In this document: positions 17,614 to 25,797 of the stretch, piece by piece
Layout of the letters: each line of letters opens with the position of its first letter
How positions within the stretch are numbered: the stretch's first letter is position 1
DNA from: Clostridia bacterium
Lineage (GTDB): Bacteria; Bacillota; Clostridia; Oscillospirales; Acutalibacteraceae
Assembly: GCA_900755895.1 (NCBI GenBank)
Contig: CAAEIG010000081.1
Span: 296,270 to 360,269 of the forward strand
Reading direction: 5' to 3'
Length of the DNA: 64,000 nucleotides
Position numbers and translations under genes: made by a program
Notes under the pieces: generated by a model
Database searches by the model: none
What the model saw: the letters and a program-made list of their open reading frames with translations, nothing else
Told to the model about the DNA's origin: nothing

Positions 17614-18858
17614 ATGATTGAAAGTTTTTTTCGGTTGGCTGTTGTCATTGCATTGGCTTTCGGAGCCGGAAAACTGGCGTCTCTATTGAGAATGCCGGCA
17701 GTTCTAGGATTCCTTATCGCTGGCATGGCCCTTGGCCCCAATGCCATTGGGCTTTTGACCCAGGAGATGCTTGATGCCCCAGTCTACAATACTTTAATCT
17801 CTTTTTTGGAGTGTGGGATGGGATTGATGTTGGGCAGTGAAATGGTTTGGCGGAAAATGCGATCATACGGAAAGCAGATTGTCGTCATTACCCTTGCCCA
17901 ATCCCTGATGACCTTTTTGGTGGTAAGTCTGTCGTTTTCCGTGATCTTTTATTTTGTGGACATCCCGGTTTTCCTCGGTTTTATTTTTGGCGGAATCGCG
18001 CTGGCTACAGCGCCTGCACCTGCACTTTCCATTGTGACGGAGTACAAAACAGATGGCCCTGTAACGAGGACACTGATCCCCCTTGCGGTCATTGATGATG
18101 TCATTGCCATCTGTGTCTTTCTTTCGGTAATGGGTGGCGTGCTCCACAAGACAGCAGGAGGTTCGGTGCCCGGCTATTTGTTTGTGCTCATTGTACTGCT
18201 TCCAATTTTACTTGGTTTGCTTGTTGGCTTTCCCACAGCATTTTTGCTCAAGAAAATCCGTTCAGCAAAGGCACGGGCCTGTGTTGTATTTGGAGGCGTG
18301 TTGGTAACGGCGATTCTTACGTTGCTGGTCAATACCTATCTTATGCCTTTTCCTGTGCTGAATTATATGATGAGCGGTATGGTGTACTCTGCGGTATTTG
18401 CCAATCTGTTGAACGAGGAACAGTTGGATGAAACCATGAAGTATTGCAATCCGGTTGTGGGTGCCTGCTTTACTTTGATTATTATTAACCTGGGTGCACC
18501 ACTTGACTATCATTTGATCTTGGGAGCAGGAGTTTTCACTGCTGTCTATATTATTTCCCGTGCGGTGGGGAAGATGGGTGGTGCAGCGCTGGGTGCGCAG
18601 ATTTCTCATGCAGCCCCCACTGTAAAAAAATATCTTGGCATGACAATTCTTCCTCATTCCGGTGTATCCCTGGTACTGACCGGGATTGCAATATCCGTTC
18701 TGACGGAAAGCTACAGTCAATACGGAGATATTGTGCGAGGAACCATTGCTGCAGCTGCGGTAATCAATGAGATTATCGCGGTATTTGTGGCACGGCAAGG
18801 CTTCAAATTGGCCGGTGAAATGGGGAAGGCTCAGCTCGGAAAAGAATCAAAGACATAG
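17614..18858 (+). CDS. CPA2-type cation:proton antiporter
   Basis: 414 residues, almost entirely hydrophobic, with about 12 transmembrane segments. ATG follows GTGGGGAG. Motifs of the Na+/H+ exchanger (Kef/CPA2) family include LRMPAVLGFLIAGMALGPNA near residue 30, ALATAPAPALS and PLAVIDDVIAICVF, the latter carrying the paired acidic residues of the ion site. No RCK/TrkA-N regulatory domain follows. Probably exchanges Na+ or K+ for protons at the cytoplasmic membrane; predicted to be controlled by the divergent TetR protein. Confidence 0.85.
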   Translation: MIESFFRLAVVIALAFGAGKLASLLRMPAVLGFLIAGMALGPNAIGLLTQEMLDAPVYNTLISFLECGMGLMLGSEMVWRKMRSYGKQIVVITLAQSLMTFLVVSLSFSVIFYFVDIPVFLGFIFGGIALATAPAPALSIVTEYKTDGPVTRTLIPLAVIDDVIAICVFLSVMGGVLHKTAGGSVPGYLFVLIVLLPILLGLLVGFPTAFLLKKIRSAKARACVVFGGVLVTAILTLLVNTYLMPFPVLNYMMSGMVYSAVFANLLNEEQLDETMKYCNPVVGACFTLIIINLGAPLDYHLILGAGVFTAVYIISRAVGKMGGAALGAQISHAAPTVKKYLGMTILPHSGVSLVLTGIAISVLTESYSQYGDIVRGTIAAAAVINEIIAVFVARQGFKLAGEMGKAQLGKESKT

Positions 18859-18955
18859 TCAGTCCCTTTGGAGTCCATGGGAATCGTTTTCGAAAAAACA
18901 ATGGTATCAATAGCAAGCCAATTGGCTATTTTGTGGGGCATGGGGTTTGACACAT

Positions 18956-18993
18956 AAAAAGAAACAGCCTAATCGCTAGGCTGTTTCTTTTTT
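18956..18993. terminator. Bidirectional terminator
   Basis: Stem GAAACAGCCTA and its complement around ATCGC, flanked by A5 on the left and T6 on the right; serves the antiporter and the converging 19002 gene. Confidence 0.85.
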
Positions 18994-19001
18994 ATTGCAG
19001 A

Positions 19002-19901
19002 TTATTTTAGATCGTCAAACTCATAAGCAAACACATAGACGTTATATGTGGTCGGTTGGGGATTGTGGAAGGTGTAATCCCGAAGCCGCTCACCGCATCG
19101 CAGTGTCATTTTAAAATCATTGGAGAAGAAAATTGGGTCGTCTACGTGGAAACGGTAGCCGCTAAATTCCGTTGGTTCCTCGGTCAATGTGCCAATTTCA
19201 TATTCCTGGGTTTTGAAATGAGTGACACCGGCAACATCGTTCTGATACTTGCCTTTTTGGAAATAGTACGTCCCAAGGAAATAATCCTCCATCCCCGAGG
19301 AAAGGAGCTGCATTTCTCCTTGGGAGTATCCGCGAAAACAGGCTTCCTGATATTCCAAATTGTTGCTGACAGCGCTCATGCTGGTTAAAAACAGGCACCC
19401 GGGTCGTGAGGCTTCGTAGATTTCAAATTCCTCCAGTGGGTTCGCTGTGAAATCCTCCACCTTATGCACCACCAGACGAGGATTGATCGCTTTTTTCTGA
19501 TACAGGAACAACTCCATATCCTCGGTTGCCCGCACGATGGACCAGAATAGATCCTCTTTAGAGGCTTTGGGACTCATGGTCACCGTGATTCGAATGCCGT
19601 TTTGATAAGGAATGCGATAGTTGTTGTACATGCCTCCAGGATGACCGGTTTTTCCAACCAATGTAGTGGTGAAAGGATCCTGGTCGTCAAACCATACTCC
19701 GTGCATTAAAAACATCTTTGCAGAAAAGGATGGTGTCTCTTCGTGGTCGTAGTAGATCTTGATGAGCGCTTCGGAAAAATACTCATAAGAACCACCGAAC
19801 CACATGTGAGTGACAGTTCCCGCTCCTTCAGCTGAAAAGACTGTTTTCTCTTCACCGGGCTGGACGACTTCTTCTTTGATGGATTGCGTAAATGTTTTCA
19901 T
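19002..19901 (-). CDS. DUF2961 (GH172-like) family protein
   Basis: 299 residues, ATG after GGGGAGAAG. The family signature is visible: THMWFGGSYEYF early, then LIKIYYDHEETPSF, and the late SSGMEDYFLGTYYFQ. DUF2961 includes the GH172 family, whose studied members act on difructose dianhydrides or alpha-furanosides such as D-arabinan. There is no signal peptide, so it is cytoplasmic. The glutamates in the FSAEGAGTVTH and GMEDYF regions are candidate catalytic residues. No sugar transporter directly adjoins it; the substrate is unknown. Confidence 0.75.
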   Translation of the reverse strand: MKTFTQSIKEEVVQPGEEKTVFSAEGAGTVTHMWFGGSYEYFSEALIKIYYDHEETPSFSAKMFLMHGVWFDDQDPFTTTLVGKTGHPGGMYNNYRIPYQNGIRITVTMSPKASKEDLFWSIVRATEDMELFLYQKKAINPRLVVHKVEDFTANPLEEFEIYEASRPGCLFLTSMSAVSNNLEYQEACFRGYSQGEMQLLSSGMEDYFLGTYYFQKGKYQNDVAGVTHFKTQEYEIGTLTEEPTEFSGYRFHVDDPIFFSNDFKMTLRCGERLRDYTFHNPQPTTYNVYVFAYEFDDLK

Positions 19902-20049
19902 GGCATCTTCTCCCCTTTATTTGCAGAGCCATTGCTGGTTTTGGTAGGAATCAGTTTAATACCTGTAAAGCAGCCGTGTCAAGAGGTTTGGATGAATTGC
20001 CTTGGCACTTGGGGTTGAATATAATTCACCGAAAATGGGGGATGGGAAG

Positions 20050-20088
20050 CGCAAAAGAAATGGGGCGTCCCAGAACGGGACGCCCCAT
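20050..20088 (-). terminator. Terminator of xpt
   Basis: 12-bp perfect stem ATGGGGCGTCCC with 5-base loop (20060-20088). On the minus strand it is followed by TTCTTTTG. It lies 55 bases after the xpt stop. Confidence 0.8.
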
Positions 20089-20143
20089 GGGGAACATATG
20101 TGATGAGGGAAAACTGGGGAGAAGATACCGTCCCCCAAACAGC

Positions 20144-20725
20144 TCAATATTCCGGCTGACGGAAAGTGAGGCCGGAATCACTCATGGTGTCAATGATAGC
20201 CAGGCTGGCCAGTTTGTAACCGGCCTGACGCAGTTGAGCACCTCCCACCTGGAAGCCCTTCTCAATGCACACGCCAATGCCGCCCACCGTGCAGCCTGAT
20301 TGCTTGCAGACATCCAAAAGTCCTGCCATGGCCTTGCCGTTGGCGAGAAAATCATCCACGATCAACACTTTGTCATTGGGGCCGAGAAAGTTTTTCGAGA
20401 GAGTGATGTCATAATCCCTGCCATAAGTATAGGAGTGGACCGTGGAAGTAAACACATCGCCATCAATGTTTTTGCTCTTTGCTTTTTTGGCAAACACAAC
20501 CGGAACGTTAAAATGCCGGGCAGTCATGCAGGCAATGGCAATTCCCGATGCCTCGATGGTCAGGATCTTGTTGATGCCGTCCTCTTGAAAGATGCGGTAA
20601 AATTCAGCGCCAATCTGGTCGAGCAGTGTCACATCCAACTGGTGGTTTAAAAAGCGATCCACTTTTAATACATTGCCGGGCCGGACCTGGCCGTCTTCAA
20701 GAATGCGTTGTTCCAAAAGTTTCAT
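20144..20725 (-). CDS. xpt: Xanthine phosphoribosyltransferase
   Basis: 193 residues, the usual length. The N-terminus KLLEQRILEDGQVRPGNVLKV is typical of Xpt. ILTIEASGIAIA and the PRPP loop VLIVDDFLANGKA define the type I PRTase fold. It converts xanthine and PRPP to XMP in purine salvage. It is a single-gene unit with its own promoter and terminator. Unlike many Firmicutes xpt genes, its roughly 80-base leader shows no purine-riboswitch core. Confidence 0.93.
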   Translation of the reverse strand: MKLLEQRILEDGQVRPGNVLKVDRFLNHQLDVTLLDQIGAEFYRIFQEDGINKILTIEASGIAIACMTARHFNVPVVFAKKAKSKNIDGDVFTSTVHSYTYGRDYDITLSKNFLGPNDKVLIVDDFLANGKAMAGLLDVCKQSGCTVGGIGVCIEKGFQVGGAQLRQAGYKLASLAIIDTMSDSGLTFRQPEY

Positions 20726-20769
20726 CTGCGAGAATACCCCTTTCCTGTTCCGGATCCTTGGTGTAATCT

Positions 20770-20798
20770 ATTATGGCAAATTTCGACGAGTTTTGCAA
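20770..20798 (-). promoter_or_regulatory. Sigma-A promoter of xpt
   Basis: On the minus strand TTGCAA, 17 bases, CATAAT, placed about 45 bases before the xpt start and downstream of the terminator of the permease operon. Confidence 0.7.
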
Positions 20799-20813
20799 GT
20801 GTTGTTCACGAGG

Positions 20814-20869
20814 GAAAAAGGGACTCCCCACAGCACCCATGTTCAGGAGGAGAAGGATGCTGTGGGGAG
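20814..20869 (-). terminator. Terminator of the galactose-type ABC operon
   Basis: 12-bp stem CTCCCCACAGCA and complement around a 22-base loop, followed on the minus strand by a T5 run (20815-20819). It lies 48 bases after the permease stop. Confidence 0.8.
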
Positions 20870-20916
20870 CTTATATGGATCGCTTGCTTCGGTGTACTCG
20901 AAAGGATGGAGAAGAA

Positions 20917-22569
20917 TTACTTCTTCTGAACGTACTTCAAGCAGTCGAGCATAACGGCTACCAGAATGATAATGCCGGAGAACACGAACTGCAGGTTGGT
21001 GTCAATGCCCAGGGTGGTCAGGGAGTAGGTGAGGGCGGTGAAGATGAACACGCCCACAACTACGCCGGAGATCTTGCCAATACCGCCGGTGAAGGAGATA
21101 CCGCCCACCACACAAGCGGCGATAGCGTCCATCTCCCAGCCTTGGCCGTAAGCGGCGGAACCGGAACCCACCATGCGAATGCACTCCAGCCAGGAGCCGA
21201 ATCCATACAGGATACCCGCCAGGATGAATGCGCCCACGGTGACACCAAAGACGGAGATACCGGAGACAGCAGCAGCCTCAGCGTTGCCGCCCACTGCGTA
21301 CAAGTTTTTGCCGAAAGTGGTTTTGTTCCAAATGAACCAGACCACCACAACCGCGGCCACAGCCCACAGAATAATGGTGGGGAAGCTGCCGATTCTGGGA
21401 ATAATCATGTTGGGAATGCTGGGATCAATGGCGCCGAAGGACACACCTTTGGTGGAGTAGGTCACCAAACCAAAGATGACCAGCATATTTGCCATCGTGG
21501 AAATGAAGGGATGCATTTTGAATTTTGCCGTGAAGAATCCAGCGATGGTGGTAAAGATGGTGCACAGGATGATGCAGATTACCAGCGCAAACAGCACCCG
21601 CAGGGGAAGGGGCATTCCGGTGAAGTCAAAGATCAACCCGAAGACCGAGCCGGTATTGACGCCCTGGTGCATGACAATGGTTGCCACAGTCATGCCCATG
21701 CCCACCATACGTCCAATGGACAAGTCCGTACCTGCCAGTAAGATCAGTCCGGCAACACCCAGAGCCAGGAACATTCTAGGAGAGGCCTGCTGCAGGATGT
21801 TCAGCACGTTGTTCACGGTCAAAAGGGGAACGTCCTTGACAATGGGGGTGATGATGCACAGGGCAATGAAGATCACCAGAATTGCCAGGTACAGGCCGTT
21901 TCTCAACAAGAAATCACGACGGTTGAAGGTGTAGCGGTAATTCTCCGCTTTCTGCGCCATGGTTTCTGTGAAGGTGAACTTGGACATGCGCAGCATATCA
22001 ATCAGATGATACCGGTGGTCAAAGGCAGCGTGACGGCGGTCCTTGATGTCCTGCAGGTCCTTTGCCAACTGCATCTTTGCGTCAAACAGCCGGTTTTTAT
22101 GGACGTACTTTTCGTCCTTGATCTCGTGGGGATCTTTGAGCTTGGACAAGGTCTGTGCGTGCTCTTGCTTCAGCTGATCCACAGTGGCCCGGTATTTGGC
22201 TTGAGCCAGGAGCTTCTCCTGCTGGCAGCTTTTCACCACAACCTGGTAATACTCTTTGTTAAAATGAGCCGTGAGATAGGCCTCAGCATCGCCGATGAGT
22301 TTGGAGACCTCATCTTTGTTGGCGGCTTCCACGGCCTTGGCTTTTTTCAGCGCCTCTTTTTTCTCAGCAGCGATCTTCTCTTTTTCCTGATGGCTGTAAA
22401 TGCGATCCCGCTTTAGACTGTCCAGGTCGTTTTGAATCTTGATGACCTGGTCGGTGCCATCCACCCGTAAAGCGTCAATTTTAGCTTGAATACTTTCAAT
22501 GTATTCATCAATCGACTGGCGGAGTTGTACTTCCCGCTCAGCTGTAAGAACATTTGCGTTCGATGCCAT
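20917..22569 (-). CDS. mglC: MglC-type sugar ABC permease with long N-terminal coiled-coil extension
   Basis: 550 residues against about 336 in E. coli MglC. Residues 1 to about 220 are hydrophilic and highly charged with heptad-like spacing (for example EKEKIAAEKKEALKKAKAV), and precede the first membrane segment at about 226. The C-terminal 330 residues are an ordinary branched-chain/monosaccharide permease (BPD_transp_2): GLILLAGTDLSIGRMVGMGM and GISFTGGIGKISG. Start ATG follows GGAGGAAA. It is the last gene of binding protein, ATPase, permease. Because the extension precedes TM1 it is predicted cytoplasmic, where it could contact the ATPase or another partner; that is inference. Confidence 0.88.
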   Translation of the reverse strand: MASNANVLTAEREVQLRQSIDEYIESIQAKIDALRVDGTDQVIKIQNDLDSLKRDRIYSHQEKEKIAAEKKEALKKAKAVEAANKDEVSKLIGDAEAYLTAHFNKEYYQVVVKSCQQEKLLAQAKYRATVDQLKQEHAQTLSKLKDPHEIKDEKYVHKNRLFDAKMQLAKDLQDIKDRRHAAFDHRYHLIDMLRMSKFTFTETMAQKAENYRYTFNRRDFLLRNGLYLAILVIFIALCIITPIVKDVPLLTVNNVLNILQQASPRMFLALGVAGLILLAGTDLSIGRMVGMGMTVATIVMHQGVNTGSVFGLIFDFTGMPLPLRVLFALVICIILCTIFTTIAGFFTAKFKMHPFISTMANMLVIFGLVTYSTKGVSFGAIDPSIPNMIIPRIGSFPTIILWAVAAVVVVWFIWNKTTFGKNLYAVGGNAEAAAVSGISVFGVTVGAFILAGILYGFGSWLECIRMVGSGSAAYGQGWEMDAIAACVVGGISFTGGIGKISGVVVGVFIFTALTYSLTTLGIDTNLQFVFSGIIILVAVMLDCLKYVQKK

Positions 22570-22584
22570 TGCAATTTCCTCCCA

Positions 22585-24093
22585 TTATAGGTGTTTCGCA
22601 CTGAGTCTCAAAAGCTCTTCCTGATTAGTTTCCTTGGTGTTCACAATTCCGGAGAGATATCCGTTGGACATTACGCCGATCCGGTTTGTAATACCCAGGA
22701 TTTCAGGCATTTCGGAGGAGACCACGATGATGGTCTTTCCCTGCTTGGCCATATTGATAATCAGTTCGTAGATTTCATACTTTGCGCCAACGTCAATGCC
22801 TCTGGTAGGTTCATCCATCATGAAGATCTGGGGATCCCGTTCCAGCCATTTGCCGAAGATCACCTTTTGCTGGTTGCCGCCGGACAGACTGGAGATCATA
22901 TCATCGGGCCCCATACACTTGGTGTGCATCACCTTGATCTCCTTGTTGGTTGCCTTCACCATTTTGGGAGTGGAGAGCGCCAAGCCAGATTTGTACTGGT
23001 TGAGATTGGCAATGGTTGTGTTGAAGGTGAGGTCACACTTCAAGAACAATCCGTTGGCTTTCCGCTCCTCGGTAATCATGGCGAAACCGTGGTCAATGGC
23101 TTCTTTGGGGCTGTTGAAATTCATCAGCTTGTCTCGGAAGTACACCCGGCCCGCAGCACGGGTCCGAACGCCGAAAATAGTTTCCAGCAATTCCGTACGT
23201 CCGGCTCCCACCAGGCCGTACAGGCCGAAGATTTCGCCCTCTTTCACATCGAAGGTGATATCCTGCAAATGAGGAGCGTACTTGGTGGAGAGATGCTGAA
23301 CGGACAAGATGGGTTTTCCAGGCATGTTGTCAACAGGGGGGAAGCGGCTTTCCAGGGAACGTCCCACCATGGCGCTGATCAATTCGTTCATGCTGGTATC
23401 CTGAGAGCTTTTGGTCATGACCAGCTTGCCGTCCCGGAGCACGGAGATCTCGTCGCAGATCTGGAAGATCTCGTCCATCTTATGGGAAATATAGATTAAG
23501 GCGATTCCCTGCTCTTTGAGCATGCGCATCATTTCGAAGAGCTTGTCCACTTCCTGCACGGTCAGGGAGGAGGTGGGTTCGTCCAAAACAATGACCTGGG
23601 AGTTGTAGGAGATTGCTTTGGCGATTTCACACATCTGCCGCTGAGACACGGACATGTTCCGCATGGGCTGGGTCAAATTGACCGTGATGCCCAGTTTCCG
23701 GAACAGCTCAGAGGCTTTCTTTTTCATGCTGCCCTCGTCGATCATTCCCAGAGAATTGGTGGGATAGCGGCCGAGGAACAGATTGTCGATCACATTGCGT
23801 TCCAAACATTGGTTCAGCTCTTGGTGAACCATTGCGATTCCGTTTTCCAAAGCATCTTTGGGGCCGGAGAAGTTGATTTCCTTGTCATTGAGGTAGATTC
23901 GTCCCTCGTCTTTTTGGTAGGTGCCGAAGAGACACTTCATCATTGTAGACTTTCCGGCGCCGTTTTCGCCCATAAGGCCCATAACGGTGCCGCGTTTCAC
24001 GTCTAAGTTGATGTGGTCAAGCACACGGTTCCGACCAAAAGACTTACTCATACCACGAATTGACAGGACAATATCGTCTTTTGTATCTACCAT
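22585..24093 (-). CDS. mglA: MglA-type sugar ABC transporter ATP-binding protein
   Basis: 502 residues with two tandem ABC domains, as expected for the family. First domain: Walker A GENGAGKST, signature-like MSVSQRQM, Walker B VIVLDEPTSSL. Second domain: degenerate Walker A GLVGAGRTE, signature SGGNQQK, Walker B FMMDEPTRGID. ATG after AGAGGAG. It energises uptake of galactose-type sugars together with the adjacent permease and binding protein. Separated from the binding protein gene by 168 bases holding an intercistronic hairpin, and from the permease by 15 bases. Confidence 0.93.
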   Translation of the reverse strand: MVDTKDDIVLSIRGMSKSFGRNRVLDHINLDVKRGTVMGLMGENGAGKSTMMKCLFGTYQKDEGRIYLNDKEINFSGPKDALENGIAMVHQELNQCLERNVIDNLFLGRYPTNSLGMIDEGSMKKKASELFRKLGITVNLTQPMRNMSVSQRQMCEIAKAISYNSQVIVLDEPTSSLTVQEVDKLFEMMRMLKEQGIALIYISHKMDEIFQICDEISVLRDGKLVMTKSSQDTSMNELISAMVGRSLESRFPPVDNMPGKPILSVQHLSTKYAPHLQDITFDVKEGEIFGLYGLVGAGRTELLETIFGVRTRAAGRVYFRDKLMNFNSPKEAIDHGFAMITEERKANGLFLKCDLTFNTTIANLNQYKSGLALSTPKMVKATNKEIKVMHTKCMGPDDMISSLSGGNQQKVIFGKWLERDPQIFMMDEPTRGIDVGAKYEIYELIINMAKQGKTIIVVSSEMPEILGITNRIGVMSNGYLSGIVNTKETNQEELLRLSAKHL

Positions 24094-24129
24094 GTCAATT
24101 ACTCCTCTTTTATACCGATTGGGTTTCGT

Positions 24130-24207
24130 AAAAATGCTATAGGGAGAATTTCTTCTGCCGAACAGGAAGTGCTTCCCCTGACCGGAGAATTCCTTCTCCC
24201 TAATAGC
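24130..24207 (-). terminator. Intercistronic hairpin between binding protein and ATPase genes
   Basis: An imperfect 13-bp outer stem (24136-24148 with 24194-24207, arms GCTATAGGGAGAA and TTCTCCCTAATAGC), with an inner GGAAG/CTTCC hairpin, followed on the minus strand by ATTTTTACG. It looks like a leaky terminator or 3' stabiliser that would keep binding-protein mRNA in excess. Confidence 0.6.
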
Positions 24208-24261
24208 GTCTTTACAAGTTATTAGTGAACTGGAATTTTAAGGTCCGCTACTGAGAAAAGC

Positions 24262-25608
24262 TTACTGGTTCAGCAGGGCGGTGTAAGAAGCGGAGTTGTC
24301 AGTCTTGACCATGTTGATGGCGAAAGCATCGTAGTCCTTGGGATTGGACAGACGGTTGGTGATGTTGGCCTCCGTCTGACCGTCGCCGCCGATGTACTCA
24401 ACTTCCAGATTCAGCAGGTCGTCATACTTCTGGAGCAGGGGCTGATAGGTAGCGCTGAGGAAGTTATCCGCTGCGTTGTAGATGTTCAGCCACACCTTCT
24501 TGGTAGCGTGAGAAGAAGCGTCCAACTGCTTAGAAACGGGCTCGTAAACCTTGGTGGAATCGGTGAATTCCTCGTAGTTCTCAGCGGTGACAGCCACGTT
24601 CAAAGCGTAGTAGGAACGATGGTCAGCGTCGTAGTAGTACACATCCTCGCTGAGGACGTTGCCTGCATCGTCAGCAGTGCCGATACCGGTATCAATGTCC
24701 ACGCCGTCCAGGGAGTTGCGCAGCACACGGAGGGTCAAATAAGCCTGAACGTCAGCGTGCTGGCTGATGGTGCCGCCGTAACCTTCGGCGATAGCTGCCA
24801 CAGCGTCTGCGTTGGCGTCATAACCAAAGGTGGGGACCTTGTTGGCCTTGGACCAAGAGTTGAACATGGACATGCCCATGCCGTCGTTGTTGGAGGCGAT
24901 TACGTCGATCTGGTCGCCGAAAGAGGAAGCCCAGGTGCCGATGGCATTGCCAGCGGTGGCAGCGTCCCAAGTGGCGCCGGCTGCGTTCTTCATTTCCTGA
25001 GAGGCCAGCTCACGGATGACGTAGGTCTTGCCGTTGACTTCCAAGGAGCCGTCCTTGACAGCAGTTGCCTTGCCGTCAGCGTTGGTGCCCACAGGCTCGC
25101 TGTTGATGGAGCCGTTAGCCTCTACGGCAGTGTCCAGAGCCTTGCGGACGCCGCAGGTACGGGCGATGGAGTCGTTGTGGCCGATATCGCCGATGGCCAG
25201 CACATAACCGATGATACCATCACCATTACGGTCAATGCTGTCAATGTTTTCTTTGATGTAGTCCAGGATCATGGTGCCCTGAAGTTCAGCGCCCTGGTTG
25301 GCGTCGAAGCCCACGTAATAGGTGCTGTCGTTAAAGCTGAGGGCGTTCATGTCCAATTCGCCGGTGGAGCTGTTGGAAGGCTGCCGGTTAAACCACACCA
25401 GGGGCTTATCCTTGTTGGCCACGGGACCGGTCTCGGCAGTGGTGGAAGAGTCGGTGGTGGAAGAATCCGTGGTTTCCGATGCAGTGGAGCTGCTGGGAGT
25501 TTTTTCACTGGAGCTTCCTGTGGATGGCTGAGAAGTGGTGGATACGCTGCAAGCAGCCATTCCCATAGTCAGGGAAGCGGCCAAAAGCAAAGCAAGCAGT
25601 TTTTTCAT
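24262..25608 (-). CDS. mglB: Galactose-type sugar-binding lipoprotein, apparently circularly permuted MglB
   Basis: 448 residues. A signal peptide ends at the lipobox cysteine C20, followed by a Ser/Thr-rich linker to about residue 66. The mature domain then starts in the middle of the MglB order: VWFNRQPS (N74), YYVGFD, the calcium-loop-like DRNGDG, GHNDSIART (H144, D146, R150), TWDAATA (W214), NNDGMGM and FGYD (D264). The segment that opens normal MglB proteins comes last: VWLNIYNAADNF with D381 and F383, then GDGQTEANITNRL and FAINMV to the C-terminus. Nearly every galactose-contact residue known for E. coli MglB has a counterpart, so binding is likely retained. Promoter at 25672-25700. 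Confidence 0.85.
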   Translation of the reverse strand: MKKLLALLLAASLTMGMAACSVSTTSQPSTGSSSEKTPSSSTASETTDSSTTDSSTTAETGPVANKDKPLVWFNRQPSNSSTGELDMNALSFNDSTYYVGFDANQGAELQGTMILDYIKENIDSIDRNGDGIIGYVLAIGDIGHNDSIARTCGVRKALDTAVEANGSINSEPVGTNADGKATAVKDGSLEVNGKTYVIRELASQEMKNAAGATWDAATAGNAIGTWASSFGDQIDVIASNNDGMGMSMFNSWSKANKVPTFGYDANADAVAAIAEGYGGTISQHADVQAYLTLRVLRNSLDGVDIDTGIGTADDAGNVLSEDVYYYDADHRSYYALNVAVTAENYEEFTDSTKVYEPVSKQLDASSHATKKVWLNIYNAADNFLSATYQPLLQKYDDLLNLEVEYIGGDGQTEANITNRLSNPKDYDAFAINMVKTDNSASYTALLNQ

Positions 25609-25671
25609 GATGATCTCTCCTTATCTTTGTCCGTTGTTTGTGGGCTTTTTCTTGTCCCAACCTCTACTCAC

Positions 25672-25700
25672 ATAGTACCGGATGAATGCTGTAGAAACAA
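25672..25700 (-). promoter_or_regulatory. Sigma-A-like promoter of the mgl operon
   Basis: Minus strand TTGTTT, 17 bases, TACTAT, about 65 bases before the binding-protein ATG. The -35 is weak, which suits an activator such as the adjacent response regulator. Confidence 0.55.
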
Positions 25701-25797
25701 GGTGAAAAATCACCGCGAACAGGGTAAAAAGCCATGGCAACAAAACAATATGCTAAAACATTGGAGAGAAATTATGTGCATAACGACCTAACAACAT

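Noticed and set aside
20726..20813. Purine riboswitch upstream of xpt
   Set aside because: The leader is too short and lacks the conserved core and pseudoknot loops of the purine aptamer.
22591..23499. 300-codon + strand frame over mglA, and similar ones over mglB, mglC, the regulator and prfB
   Set aside because: Mirror frames of strongly coding genes, common in GC-biased sequence; no family motifs.
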